Part shown: positions 21,492 through 31,770 of the stretch, piece by piece
Layout of the letters: each line of letters opens with the position of its first letter
Numbering within the stretch: the first letter of the stretch is position 1
From: Zeus faber
Lineage: Eukaryota; Chordata; Actinopteri; Zeiformes; Zeidae
DNA length: 64,000 bases
Assembly: GCA_960531495.1 (NCBI GenBank)
Contig: OY482849.1
Span: 37,489,254 to 37,553,253 of the forward strand
Direction: 5' to 3'
Made by a program: the position numbers and the translations under genes
The notes under the pieces: generated by a model
Databases searched by the model: none
What the model was told of the DNA's origin: nothing
The model's input: the letters and a program-made list of their open reading frames with translations, nothing else

Positions 21492-21669
21492 GTACGAGCT
21501 AATGCTGATAAATAAAATGAGAGGGAGGAAAAAAGAGGATAAACAGGACTGAGGAAGAGATTTATTTTAATATAAACATGAAATAAAAATATTTTAAATT
21601 AATAAAATATGAGATGGCTCGTTGCCTGGTACTGCGACTCAGACCTTGTAGGGTTCCTTGTCCCCACTC

Positions 21670-21773
<104 letters not shown>

Positions 21774-21785
21774 CGTGCGCCTCAG

Positions 21786-21963
21786 GTGGTGAACTTCACC
21801 ATGCCGGCCACCAGGAAGCATTACGTACACCGCGTGGGACGCACGGCTCGGGCCGGACGCAGCGGACGCTCTGTGTCGCTGGTTGGAGAAACGGAGAGAA
21901 GACTGTTGAAGGAGGTGGTGAGGAGCTCCAGGAACAGTGTGAAGAACAGAGTGATCCCTGCAG
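21786..21963 (+). CDS. ddx27: ddx27 exon 12 of window (motif VI)
   Basis: Between GCGCCTCAG and GTGAGA. It encodes VVNFTMPATRKHYVHRVGRT then ARAGRSGRSVSLVGE, containing motif VI (HRVGRTARAGR) whose arginines contact ATP, then RRLLKEVVRSSRNSVKNRVI. It ends one base into the next codon. Its last part and donor are tandemly duplicated just downstream. Confidence 0.96.
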
Positions 21964-22070
21964 GTGAGAGGGAGGAGGGAGGGAGAAGACTGTTGAAGGA
22001 GGTGGTGAGGAGCTCCAGGAACAGTGTGAAGAACAGAGTGATCCCTGCAGGGGAGAGGGAGGAGGGAGGA
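21896..22070 (+). repeat. 87-bp tandem duplication of exon 12 end plus donor
   Basis: GAGAAGACTGTTGAAGGAGG begins at 21,896 and again at 21,983. The copied unit spans the last 68 nt of exon 12, its donor and 19 nt of intron. The first copy keeps CAG|GTGAGA; in the second the donor reads CAGGGGAGA, so GT is lost. Apart from such changes the copies are near-identical. Confidence 0.9.
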
Positions 22071-22261
22071 TGAAACAGTTCAGGAATCCAAAACGATACA
22101 ACCATCACGAGTTAAACTAAAACTAGTTTAACTGCAACTAACTAGAACTAGTTAAAGGGACTCGTCAGATGTGGACATGAAACTTACAATTGATCATTCA
22201 CTGTCTCCCCCGTCCGTCTGTCTCTTCACCCGTCTGCCCCCATCCACCTGTCTGTCTGCAG

Positions 22262-22368
22262 AAGTGGTGGTGAAGTTTCGGGATCATATTTCTCGTTTAG
22301 AGGAAGATGTTTACGCTGTGATGAGACTGGAGCGAGAAGAGAGAGAGATGGCTGCTACTGAGGCCCAG
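22262..22368 (+). CDS. ddx27: ddx27 exon 13 of window
   Basis: Between CTGTCTGCAG and GTACCT. It encodes VVVKFRDHISRLEEDVYAVM then RLEREEREMAATEAQ, a charged helix matching VILKFRDKIEKMEKDVYAVL in human DDX27. It follows the helicase core and is likely a coiled or helical extension. Confidence 0.95.
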
Positions 22369-22440
22369 GTACCTGCCTGCCTGCCTGCCTGTCTACCAGT
22401 GTGTCTGTCTGTTTCCTGTCTGACGGTGTGTTGTTTTCAG

Positions 22441-22534
22441 ATCAGCGCCGCCCAGAAGCGTCTGACGCAGCCAAACGACAATGTTCCTCAAAGAACCTGG
22501 TTCCAGAGCCCACAGGACAGGAAGAAGGAACGCA
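22441..22534 (+). CDS. ddx27: ddx27 exon 14 of window
   Basis: Between TTGTTTTCAG and GTGAGT. It encodes ISAAQKRLTQPNDNVPQRTW then FQSPQDRKKER; human has NTAKRLLEKGKE and RSWFQTKEERKKEK at this place. It ends one base into the methionine codon completed by exon 15. A CAGTACACG-type minisatellite follows in the intron (22,540-22,625). Confidence 0.93.
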
Positions 22535-22729
22535 GTGAGTACACGCACAGTACACGCACAGTACACGCACGGTACACACACAGTACATACACAGTACATA
22601 CACAGTACACACACAGTTCACACACATTACCAGACTGCTCTCCTACGGATGACTGAACTGTAGTTGTATAACTAGTTGTGTAGTTATGTACTAGTACAGT
22701 GTGTGATGGTGTACTCTTGCACCCCCTAG

Positions 22730-22821
22730 TGTCCAAGGCCCTACAGGACTTTGATCTGGCGCTCAGAGGAAAGAAGAAGAGAGAGAAGTTCCTGAAGGAT
22801 GGAAAAAAGAGAGAGCTGACG
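22730..22821 (+). CDS. ddx27: ddx27 exon 15 of window
   Basis: Between CCCCCTAG and GTAAGA. It encodes SKALQDFDLALRGKKKREKF then LKDGKKRELT, the strongly conserved lysine-rich block after the helicase core (human AKALQEFDLALRGKKKRKKF). Ends in phase 0. Confidence 0.95.
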
Positions 22822-22942
22822 GTAAGATGGTCCCCCTGGTGGGGGTGAGGAGGTACTGCAGGCTGGTTTAACTCCCCCTGGTGGTGGTGTGGATATGCTG
22901 CATTCCAACACCATCTTGATGAATGCTTCTCCCCTCCCCTAG

Positions 22943-23063
22943 GCGGAGGACCGTTCCCAATTCGAGGTGCTCAAGGCCCAGATGTACGCAGAGCGAGTGG
23001 CTAAACGAGAGCGACGCCCCAAGAGAGCGCGGGCGCTGCCAGAGGACGGGGCGCCCTCTGCAG
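22943..23063 (+). CDS. ddx27: ddx27 exon 16 of window
   Basis: Between CCCCTAG and GTGAGA. It encodes AEDRSQFEVLKAQMYAERVA then KRERRPKRARALPEDG, matching AEERSQFEILKAQMFAERLA in human. It is a basic, probably nucleolar-targeting segment. It is followed by the 5.7-kb intron that holds the hAT element. Confidence 0.95.
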
Positions 23064-23279
23064 GTGAGAGCGGGCGCTGCAGGGGTCCAACAGCTCCAAT
23101 CCTGATAGAGTACACTCAGGTTTAAAAGGAATCCAATTTAGTGTGAAGGGGTACAAAGTAAATATGATAGTATTTTATTGAATCAGATTTAACAACTTCC
23201 AGTGGTGTCACCAACATGGTGGTAGCATAGAAAGAGCCGTGTTGAAATCCCCCCAAACTTAAATCTTCATTTAACCTTA

Positions 23280-24200
23280 TTCTAAACTGTGCCGCGATGG
23301 ATACCAGGAAAAGAGGCAGGGAAAGCATGTGATGAAGAAGTGGAGCGGAGCGGCCGTGAGGGCACGATCTGGAGCCCGTCCCCCTGGAATGGATAGATGA
23401 AAGCGTCTTGAGGACATTTAAGGGGAAATGGTGAAAAACGAACACCTGGATGAGGGGCCAACTGAGCAAGCAGGAGAAAGAATGCAGAATACAGGAAGTT
23501 ACAAACACAGCTGGAAGCTAAAATAACTAACGATGCCAATACGTGGAAATACAGGATGTATGGAGTTCCTGTGGAATGTGACAATAACTCCCAGTCGTGA
23601 TCTCCTGTTTGGAAAAGCTATTCGGAGAAATCTGGACATACCTGATGCTGCCAACCTCTACAGGTAGAGAGGCTTCAGAAGGAAACGCTACTGGCAGGTG
23701 GGACTGACCTGGCGGGTGGGACTCACCTGGCAGGGCGAGTGGATCCCCTGGGCAGTGTCCTGTGTGTCGCTTCTCAACATGGAAGTGACGATAAGTGATC
23801 AGGGCAGGACATGAAGCTCAGCCAGGTGGACTCGGGGGGACGTGAACCTGCAGACAGTTGGGATGGAACTTTGTCAGGTTGTTCCCTCGAGGGCGCCCTG
23901 TCTCCTGGAGGGGGCTCCTCTGGAGGCTCCTGTAGGGTCGTAAGAGAGACCTTTATTTGAAATGTCAAACAAGCTGACGATGTTAAGTTCTTCACTCATT
24001 TGTTTTTCTGCAAACGTTGCTGAATGAGAAACTCCTCATGGAGCAATTATTTCAGTTCTACCAAAGGAAGGAAAAGATGGATTGGATGGAGGTGGTTTTA
24101 GGCCCATTAGTGTTGTAAAGGTTGACTACAAGAAGAATAGAGAACATCCCTCCTGGTCTCACTCTGAGCAGAGAGGGAGACAGGTCCTCATCTGAGCTCT
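23280..24200 (+). mobile_element. L1/Tx1-type LINE scraps (ORF1-like and RT-like)
   Basis: Plus-strand reading gives an ORF1-like piece near 23,500-23,680 (QLEAKITN, YRMYGVPVEC, then RRNLDIPDAANL in another frame), resembling the L1 ORF1 pattern of a KI(T)DLE, R-x-YG(V)P and LDIPDA type. Near 24,045-24,130 an RT-like piece reads ISVLPKEGKDGLDGGGFRPI followed by SVVKVDYK, like the Tx1/L1 KEGKD..YRPISVLN.DYK motif. Everything between is deleted or scrambled. 24,200-25,146 shows nothing assignable. Confidence 0.5.
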
Positions 24201-25154
24201 ACATCCTCCTTGTTCTCTCCTCATCCCATGACACTCTCCCTGTGTAGCACTGAGAAGTGATAACACGCTTAGTATTTTACAAATGAAGATTTTGTTTTTA
24301 TTTGATGAACCCTGGCGCTGATACATGAAAATGACCTAAATGAGTTCTATTTCTATAAAAGAAAAAAGCTAAACAACAATGGGGCGGGGTGTAAGTAGTT
24401 TAATAAACCATTGTGAACGACACCTTTCCAACGACTTCCAACCAAACCATAGTTTAGCGCTTCTTCTAGAATTGAACCTTTGTTATTATTATAGTGTTTA
24501 TATAAATGTTAAAATCATGGTTGCTCTGTGGTAAACATAACGTAAACCATTGTAGAGTTCCGTGGTAGAACGTCAGACTTCATGTCACCGCTTCCATGGT
24601 AACAGCGAGCTCCACCAATCATAGATGTCGCTGTTACACTTTAGGACTGTGGCTAGTGAAGTGCGTCTCGGTGACATGGGGAATAACATGTTTTTCTTAA
24701 AACAAGGTTGATATCATACAGACTTGGGGCTTCTAAGTCCACCTTGGATGGGTACCACATTATGGATAATAATCAAAGCCCTCGACTCAGAACATGAATG
24801 GGATTTTCACTCTCGGAACCTGACTGTTGAGCTCTAGACGTTTAGACGTGGAAAAGCTTTGGATTGAGTCACAACCATCCTGTTCAGTGTTGAATCTGGA
24901 TTTGGCCTCCACAGCTCTAGCGTTGACACTGTGATGGACCACGCGCCGGAATAAGCATCAAAGCATCAAACAGAGTGGTGCACTCGAGGAATAATTCTGA
25001 GGTTACACAATTAATATCACATTCAGCTATGACCCCCAAATCATATTCGAGAGAAAACAGTTTGGATTGGGATGCAACATCAATGGGATACTGAGGTGTC
25101 AATTTATCTGCTGAACATTCCAAACTATTTGAACTTAATTACAGCCCTTTAAAG

Positions 25155-27647
25155 CAGAGCTTCTCAATTATTTTCTGTTACGCCCCCCCCTAGGAAGAAG
25201 TAAATATTTCACACCCCCCAACTCTCCGCCGCGACTGTAAATCGTATCATATGTCTATAAAATTGTTATAAGTACACCTCTGCATAACATTGTATCCTTA
25301 TTAACATTAAAGAAAACAAAAAAAGAAAGAAATATAGATCAACTTACAACGAAGAATAACTTTATTAACATTGTTTTTTAGTCTGTAACAGAAAAGACTT
25401 AAAGTGCATCAATTTGCCTGAAATTAAAAAAATAATTTCAATCCTTATTTAAACTGTAAACATTTTTGGAGCACTTGATATGGTAAAATAAAATTTCATA
25501 TAATCAAATAAATTCAAATTGATCAGCAACATTAACTCAGGAGCACAATATATAAAACACTTTGACCTATAAAACAAAAATTAATAAAACAATTTGTGCA
25601 GATTTTTTTTTTTTTTATCAAAATGAGGAAGTCAGGATTAACGGCTACAATGAGCACGTTTTGCCATGCACAGCTTTTCAAAGCGGGTATTGAAGCATGA
25701 TACTGCAACTCTCAGCTCCTGCTCAATGTTTAGCTGGGACCTGTACTTGGTCTTCAGTGCAGCAACAGCAGAGAAGCCAGTCTCACAAAGATAAGATGTT
25801 GCAAAAGGAAGAAGAATGCCCATGGCCCTCTGCCCTAAGAGTGGATACTGCCTCTCTACACTCAGCCAGAATTCACTCAGTGTCTGTGATGTGAACCTCA
25901 GTCTCAATGTGGAGTCAGACGTCATATCAATGAACTGGTCCTCCTCTGCAGAGCTGAAACCAGTTGGAGCTGGTGCATTGAAACGATCTCTCACCCAGTC
26001 ATATTGGGAACTGTTTTCAGGGAAGTACTTTTTAAAGAATCCCATCAGTGATGAAATATGCTCCTTAATATATGGAATCACTGAAGTGGCATCATAGCCA
26101 GTAGTGTCAACAAATTCATGCAGGTTCTCGAATGAATCAGTATTTCCTTCATCAAGTCGCCTGCTCCACACTGCAAGCTTTCCAGTGAAAGAGCTGATCT
26201 TGTCTGTGACCTGAGGGAGGTGTTTATCTTTCCCTTGAAGCTGTAGATTTAGTTCATTTAGCTTTCCAAATATGTCACTCAGGTCGGCCAGTTTTGCCAG
26301 GAAGTTCTCATCACTTAATTTTTCTGCGAGGTCATACTTGTGCTCCTGCTCCAAAAACATTCTTATCTGCTCTCTGAGCTCAAAAACTCGGGACAAGACT
26401 TTCCCTGGTGACAGCCACCTTGCTTCACTGTGAAACAGCACAGCTTGATGTTCAGCTCCCATCTCCTCACAGATAGCAGAGAAGACTCTTGTTTTTGGTG
26501 GTCTGGTCTTTATAAAATTGACTACACCTACAATGTCAGTCATAACCTCACTTAATTCAGAGGAAAGGTGCCTTGATGCCAGTGCTTAAGGTGCCTTGAT
26601 GCCAGTGCTTCTCTGTGTATAACACAGTGTGTCCACTCAGCATTAGGTGAGGCCTTCTTGATGAGCGCCCCAAGTCCTTCTCTCATCCCTGCCATGGTCT
26701 GTGCACCATCACTGCAAACACCAATGCAGTTCTCCCACTTTAGCCCATTTCAGTCAGGAAGCAGTCCAGCATTTTCAATAGCTCTTCAGCTGTGGCTCTA
26801 TCGCTGACATATTTACAAAAAGTAGATCCTCACACAGGGAGTTCATCATGTCAAAACGTACATAAGCGATAAACAAACAGTCTCTGTTGCTGTCGGTTGC
26901 TTCATCGAACTGTAAGGCAAAACGTTTGCTAAAGATCTTAAAGAACAGCCGGTTGATAAACTCAAAGACAATGTCATTGGACAGAGGGATAGTTTTTATT
27001 TTTGCAGCGCTTGCGTCATCCAGCATGACAGAGACCATGTCTAATGCTGCAGGCGGTATCCTCTGCTATGTAGTGGGGTTTTTTGCACTGAGCAATTTGG
27101 TACGCCACCTTATATAATGCTAACAGTGCTTGCTGGTTTACTGAAGTAGCATTCACAAAGCGGGACGATTGCTGGCAATATTCGGCACGTTTTCGCAAAA
27201 AAAAAATCAAGTGGCTTGTCAGCGTGATTGGGGTGTAATGTCTTTAAGTGACGCCTACATTTTTTTGGCTTCATGCTGTCCGCTGCCAACATTTTTAGAC
27301 ACAGTAAACATACTGGTCTTTCCTCGTCTCCCACCGTAGTCACAGTGAAGCCAAGCGCTACATACGCTTCGTCATATTTCCTCATCTTAGCTTTCCGGAG
27401 ACTTATGTTTGTCTCATTATCTCTGTCTCTCTCCGCCTTGCTTTTCATCCCTGTTAAATATTTTTCCATGGTGTCTCTTAAGGGTTTGTTATCTGCACTT
27501 CATATCTCTGTGCCGTGTGCTCTTGTTTGGTGCAAAAACACCTACTCCCTGCGGCAAAAAAAGCACGTTCCCCGGTGTCACTGCACCCCCTCTGGCATCG
27601 CTCCAAGCCCCCCCAGGGGGGTACGCCCCACTATTTGAGAAACACTG
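25155..27647 (-). mobile_element. hAT (Buster-like) DNA transposon with 8-bp target duplication
   Basis: Ends: CAGAGCTTCTCAATTA at 25,155 and, inverted at 27,647, CAGTGTTTCTCAAATA. They are flanked by identical 8-bp copies of CTTTAAAG (25,147-25,154 and 27,648-27,655), the 8-bp duplication expected of hAT elements. Inside, the minus strand encodes a BED-type zinc-finger region and a broken transposase. C/G-rich runs near both ends (ACGCCCCCCC, GGGGGGTACG) extend the inverted repeats. The 2,493-bp copy is inactive because of frameshifts. Flanking intron 27,656-28,797 shows nothing assignable. Confidence 0.9.
25638..27469 (-). pseudogene. hAT transposase (ZBED5/Buster-like), frameshifted
   Basis: N-terminal part (27,110-27,469): a BED-like finger with RPVCLLCLKMLAADSMKPKK then C..H..HP..H, plus basic flanks. 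Middle fragment (26,775-27,038): RFALQFDEATDSNRDCLFIA, containing the first acidic catalytic region (DEATD). C-terminal part (25,638-26,543, 301 codons): HSEARWLSPGKVLSRVFELR, and LLPFATSYLCETGFSAVAAL with the hAT dimerisation-region signature. An exact 23-bp tandem duplication at 26,565-26,610 shifts the frame just before the C-terminal part, and other breaks lie between 26,610 and 26,775. Confidence 0.88.
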
Positions 27648-28797
27648 CTTTAAAGCAACTTTATACCTTTTTTTTACCTGAAAATAACAGCTTCAGAATC
27701 ATTTTGATGCTACACTGACTTATAATATTGAGAATGGCCCCTCTTTCCCACCGCCTTTCATTGCGCCACAGGCTTTGTTTCACCCTCTGACTGGCACGTG
27801 CAAGCCCATCTGGCAGACCAGCACATCTGGTACCTGCACAGGTCGCAGGGAGACCATCTGCCAGGCCAAGCACATTTAAAAGTTTGTTCTGACTTTCGTA
27901 AGAACAGGCGCGCATCAGGACAGCATACGGGGATAACGGGGCGCATGATAATTAATTTAATGAACGTTGAAAATGGAATAAATAAATGGATTTATTTTTA
28001 TTGGTTATTTTGTTATGTTACCGCTGAGTGTACGTGGGCTGGTCCCCACCCAGAGCCATGCAACTTGACTGGACGGACTGTCCTCAGTCCGAGGGACTGG
28101 CGAGGGTCCGTGCACTAACGTCTGGACCAATCATCGTGCACGTACTTGACTGGAGGTTTCTCTTGTGCCGGTCAGTCCCTGCCCTGGAGTAGGAGCTTAA
28201 AAAATACTTAAACTGCTTTCTATGGGTTTTATTTTTTATTTTTTTTCTAGTTCCTGCAGTGTGAACACAAGAAAAGTGACAGTTTCTCCAAAAAGTTCTT
28301 ACAACTATGAAAAGATTCCCTGCATTTGTAACAGACTGTTGTTGAAACGGGACCGATAAGGTTGAAGTTTGTCCAGTAAAATAACTTTTTTTTTTTTTTT
28401 GTGCAGTTGCAGAGTAGCAGCCCTGCTCACATAATAAATGTATAAAGTGTTCAGTTGTGTGAGATTCATCTGGATTATGAACGTGCAAATGACATCTTGA
28501 AAGGAAACACGAGTCAAGCGTCAGAAAAGGAAGAAGCAGGAAGTAATAAAGTTATGATCTCCATCTTGTTTTGCCCTCTGTCCTGCTCGTTTGGGGGGAG
28601 GAGCATGTCCACCAACGGGTTCTGCTGCAGCTCCACGGAGCACCACAGGGGGCGCTGCAAATGGGATTGAATAATTTGTTTATATTTTGGATGCTACGCT
28701 GTTCTTGTGTAAACATTTCAAATACAAAACATCAGATTGAACCTTTCATACATTTTAACTGAGTAGCAACTCTGTCTGTCTGTCTGTCTGTCCTCAG

Positions 28798-28891
28798 CCA
28801 ATCAGAAGTCTGGAAAAACCGCCAGGAAGTCGGTGTTTGATAAAGAGCTGACGAACACGAGCAGCAAAGCCCTGAAGCAGTACAGAGCAGG
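28798..28891 (+). CDS. ddx27: ddx27 exon 17 of window
   Basis: Between CTGTCCTCAG and GTGAGA. It encodes NQKSGKTARKSVFDKELTNT then SSKALKQYRAG, matching the KKSVFDEELTNTSKKALKQY block near the C-terminus of human DDX27. It ends two bases into the glycine codon. Confidence 0.95.
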
Positions 28892-28973
28892 GTGAGACTG
28901 TCTGCCCGCCTGCCTGTCTGCCCATCTGAATGTCTGCCTGGCTCTGTCTCTAATGAGGTCCGTTGCCTTCCAG

Positions 28974-29159
28974 TCCGTCCTTCGAGGATAGAAAGCGCCT
29001 CGGCTTCAACAGGAGAGGAGGAGGAAGAGGAGGAGGAAGAGGTGGAGGAGGAGGAAGAGGTGGAGGAGGAGGAAGAGGAAGAGGTAGAGGAGAAGGAGGA
29101 GGAAGGGGCAGAGGAAGAGGTGGAAAAGGTGGAGGAGGAAGTGGCGGCTTTAAGTCCAG
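28974..29159 (+). CDS. ddx27: ddx27 exon 18 of window (RG-rich tail)
   Basis: Between TGCCTTCCAG and GTGAGT. It opens with PSFEDRKRLGFN (human PSFEERKQLGLP), confirming the frame, then encodes about 45 residues made almost only of glycine and arginine (RRGGGRGGGRGGGGGRG and on) before GGFKS. Human DDX27 has only a short RRGGNFKSKSRYKRRK here. RG/RGG tracts bind RNA and are arginine-methylation sites. The DNA is a GGAGGAAGA-type repeat, so length may vary between alleles. The alternative frame reads as polyglutamate/valine and is a shadow. Confidence 0.93.
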
Positions 29160-29229
29160 GTGAGTAGGTCTGTAAATCCATTCGGGGCCTGAACCTTCTG
29201 GAATCAAAATTTCTGACGCCCTGTTTCAG

Positions 29230-29245
29230 TTTCAGGGGGACGTGA
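29230..29245 (+). CDS. ddx27: ddx27 exon 19 of window (last coding exon)
   Basis: The acceptor CTGTTTCAG is followed six bases later by a second CAG. With the first, the protein ends S-F-R-G-T-stop; with the second, R-G-T-stop, in frame either way. The stop is TGA at 29,243-29,245. The basic YKRRK end of mammalian DDX27 is absent, so this terminus is less certain than other exons. Confidence 0.75.
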
Positions 29246-29375
29246 AGTATAAACCGGACCGGACCATCCTGGACTGGACCACCCAGAACCAGACCATCTG
29301 ACAGTTTCTTAACTTTTACTTTTTGTTCCTGGTTTCTCTGAAATGTGTCAAATAAACATTTTATGATTAAGATTC
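29246..29375 (+). promoter_or_regulatory. ddx27: ddx27 3' UTR with AATAAA signal
   Basis: After the TGA a ~130-nt 3' UTR contains AATAAA at 29,351-29,356. Directly after it begins a minus-strand LINE tail remnant (sense GACGAATAAAACTCTTGAATC, about 29,372-29,420), so the transcript probably ends near 29,375. Confidence 0.75.
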
Positions 29376-29420
29376 AAGAGTTTTATTCGTCACATACATA
29401 TACATCAGATAAATCAGATT
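29372..29420 (-). mobile_element. LINE 3'-tail remnant
   Basis: About 50 bp whose minus strand reads GTATGTGACGAATAAAACTC then TTGAATC, the same 3' terminus as the LINE ending at 17,665. Only the tail is left. 29,420-29,535 shows nothing assignable. Confidence 0.6.
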
Positions 29421-29534
29421 TATTATTCATTCTGTTTATTTTGTGGATTTCTGTATGAAATTAGTTGTAAGAGAGATCAATAAATGATATTTAATATCCA
29501 TATAACATCAATATGTCCTTATAAAAATAATATT

Positions 29535-29599
29535 AAGAAGAAGAAGAAGAAAGAAGAAACAGTCTTTAATTGTCACACGACACTCCACAACACATGCTT

Positions 29600-29632
<33 letters not shown>

Positions 29633-29987
29633 CTTGATGGTGCTGGTGAAATGGATCCTCTGCATTGACCCATCCTGGCTTGTCCTTCCTCCGGGGGCAC
29701 AGCCAGGAGCAGTGGGCAGCGTACGTGGACGCGCCCGGGGACCAGGTGATGAGTGTCCATCGCTGGTCAGACCATGATGGGTGCATGTTTTTGGTGGGGG
29801 TCCTTACTGACGTGAGGTGGAGGAAACCCCATGTGAACACGGGGAGAACATGCAAACTCCACACAGAAAGGCTCCTGTTTGGAAGATAACCCACCAGAGC
29901 ACGGTGCCAACAGCGCCCCAGGCGGGAATCGAACCCAGGACCATCTTGCTGTGAGGCAGCAGTGCAATGCACTGCGCCACCGCCAAC
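29535..29987 (-). mobile_element. tRNA-derived SINE (long form)
   Basis: On the minus strand, from 29,987: an A-box-like GGTGGCGCAGTGC, a B box GGTTCGATTCC (plus 29,925-29,935), a body with GTGGAGTTTGCATGTTCTCC (a block widespread in fish repeats), and a 3' tail ACAATTAAAGACTG followed by a TTCTTC-rich run. A (CA)n microsatellite lies inside (29,600-29,630). Confidence 0.75.
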
Positions 29988-29994
29988 AAATTTA

Positions 29995-30985
29995 TATAGC
30001 GCCTTTCAAAAAACCCAAGGTCGCTTTACAGGAGAGGGGTGTGGAGTCAGATTAAGGGAGAGAGGAACAAAACAAAAACAAAGGGTTAGCTAAACTAACT
30101 AATGGGGAAGGGCCATGGTGAAAAGGTGGGTCTTGAGGGTTGTTTTGAAAGTGTCCAGGGTCAGGGCGTTACGAATTATGGGTGGGAGAGCGTTCCAGAG
30201 GGTGGGGGCTGCCACGCTGAAAGCTCCGTCGCTGAAAGTTGTTAGTCTGGTATGGGGGACAGACAGCAGACCCATGTCTGAGGACCGCAAGTTCTGGGAT
30301 GTAGTGTGCTGGTGGAGGAGCCCGGACAGGTGTTGGGGGGCGAGTGCGTGAAGGGATTTGTATGTGAGGAGGAGGAGTTTGTAAGAGATGCGGAACTTGA
30401 GCGGGAGCCAGTGGATGAGGGTGGGGGTGATGTGCTGCGAGGGCTTGGTGTGAGTGAGAACCCTGGCAGCCAAGTTCTGCACATACTGGAGCTTGTTCAG
30501 GGCTTTGCTGGAAACCCGTTACTGTAGTCCAACCGGGAGGTGATAAAAGCATTGATGAGGGTTTATGCCGCGGAGTCTGAGAGTGAGGGACGGAGACGGG
30601 AGATGTTTTTGAGGTGATAGAAGGCAGACTTGGTGATGGATCTGATGTGAGACTGAAAGGAGAGGGTGGAGTCCAGGATAACAGCCAGGTTGCGGACCTC
30701 GGGAGATGTTTTGATGGAACAGCCGTCAACGAGGAGGAGGAGATCTCCAACCTTCCGGAGCAGCGGCTTTGGGGCCACAACCATGAGCTCTGACTTTTTG
30801 CTGTTGAGTTTGAGTAGGTTTGTTGTCATCCAGGTTTTTATGACATGGAGGCAGTTGACCAGATACTGTGAGGGGAACTGAGTGGATGGTGAGGTGCTGA
30901 GATAAAGCTGTGTATCATCAGCGTAGCAGTGGAAGTTGAGACCATGGTGACGAATGATCCGGCCGAGGAGGGGCAGGTAGGTATG
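29995..30985 (-). mobile_element. 5'-truncated L2-like LINE
   Basis: Minus strand, from 30,940: CYADDTQLYL (RT catalytic box, intact YADD) and LSTSPSTQFPSQYLVNCL, then WMTTNLLKLNSKKSELMVVA (30,563-30,829), VRNLAVILDSTLSFQSHI, and the C-terminal ITPTLIHWLPLKFRISYKLL and APTLWNALPPIIRNAL (30,099-30,482). The 3' end reads GGCGCTATATAAATTTG. The 5' break coincides with the start of the 21-bp satellite. RT is otherwise frameshifted. Confidence 0.85.
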
Positions 30986-31159
30986 TCAGGTATGTTAGGT
31001 ATCACAACACAATATATCCTCATAACACATCAATATATCCTTATAACACATCAATATATCCTTATAACAGATCAATATATCCTTATCACACAATATATCG
31101 TTGTCAGATCAATATATCCTTATAACACATCAATATATCCTTATAACATATCAATATAT

Positions 31160-31770
31160 CCTTATAACACATCAATATATCCTGATAACACATCAATATA
31201 TCCTTAAAACACATCAATATATCCTTATAACATATCAATATATCCTTATCACACAATATATCGTTGTCAGATCAATATATCCTTACAACACATCAATATA
31301 TCCTTAAAACACATCAATATATCCTTATAACATATCAATATATCCTTATAACACATCAATATATCCTGATAACACATCAATATATCCTTAAAACACATCA
31401 ATATATCCTTATAACATATCAATATATCCTTATAACACATCAATATATCCTGATAACACATAAATATATCCTTATAACATATCAATATATCCTTATAACA
31501 CAATATATCCTTATAACACAATATGTCCTTATGACAGATCAATATATCCTCACAACACATCAATATATCATTACAACACATCAAAATATCCTTATAACAG
31601 ATCAATATATCCTTATCACACAATATATCCTTGTCAGATCAATATATCCTTACAACAGATCAATATATCCTTATAACACAATATATCCTTATAACAGATC
31701 AATATATCCTTACAACGCATCAATATATCCTCATAACGCATCAATATATCCTTATAACACATCAATATAT
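31160..31770. repeat. variant-rich block, copy 1 of a ~4.6-kb-offset duplication
   Basis: A stretch of unusual units (TCGTTGTCAGATCA, TTATCACACAATATATC, ATATGTCCTTATGACAG, TCATTACAACAC) that is repeated almost exactly at 35,755-36,365, an offset of about 4,594 bp. Confidence 0.9.

Noticed and set aside
21067..21515. Proline/serine-rich open frames upstream of exon 11
   Set aside because: They read the polypyrimidine tract; only the 3' part belongs to ddx27 exon 11.
28892..29181. Polyglutamate/valine and polyserine open frames over the ddx27 RG exon
   Set aside because: Shadow frames of the GGAGGAAGA repeat. The true frame is fixed by PSFEDRKRLGFN and by splice phase.
29925..29985. A tRNA gene
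   Set aside because: A and B boxes are present, but the sequence cannot fold into a full cloverleaf by eye and continues into a SINE body and tail.
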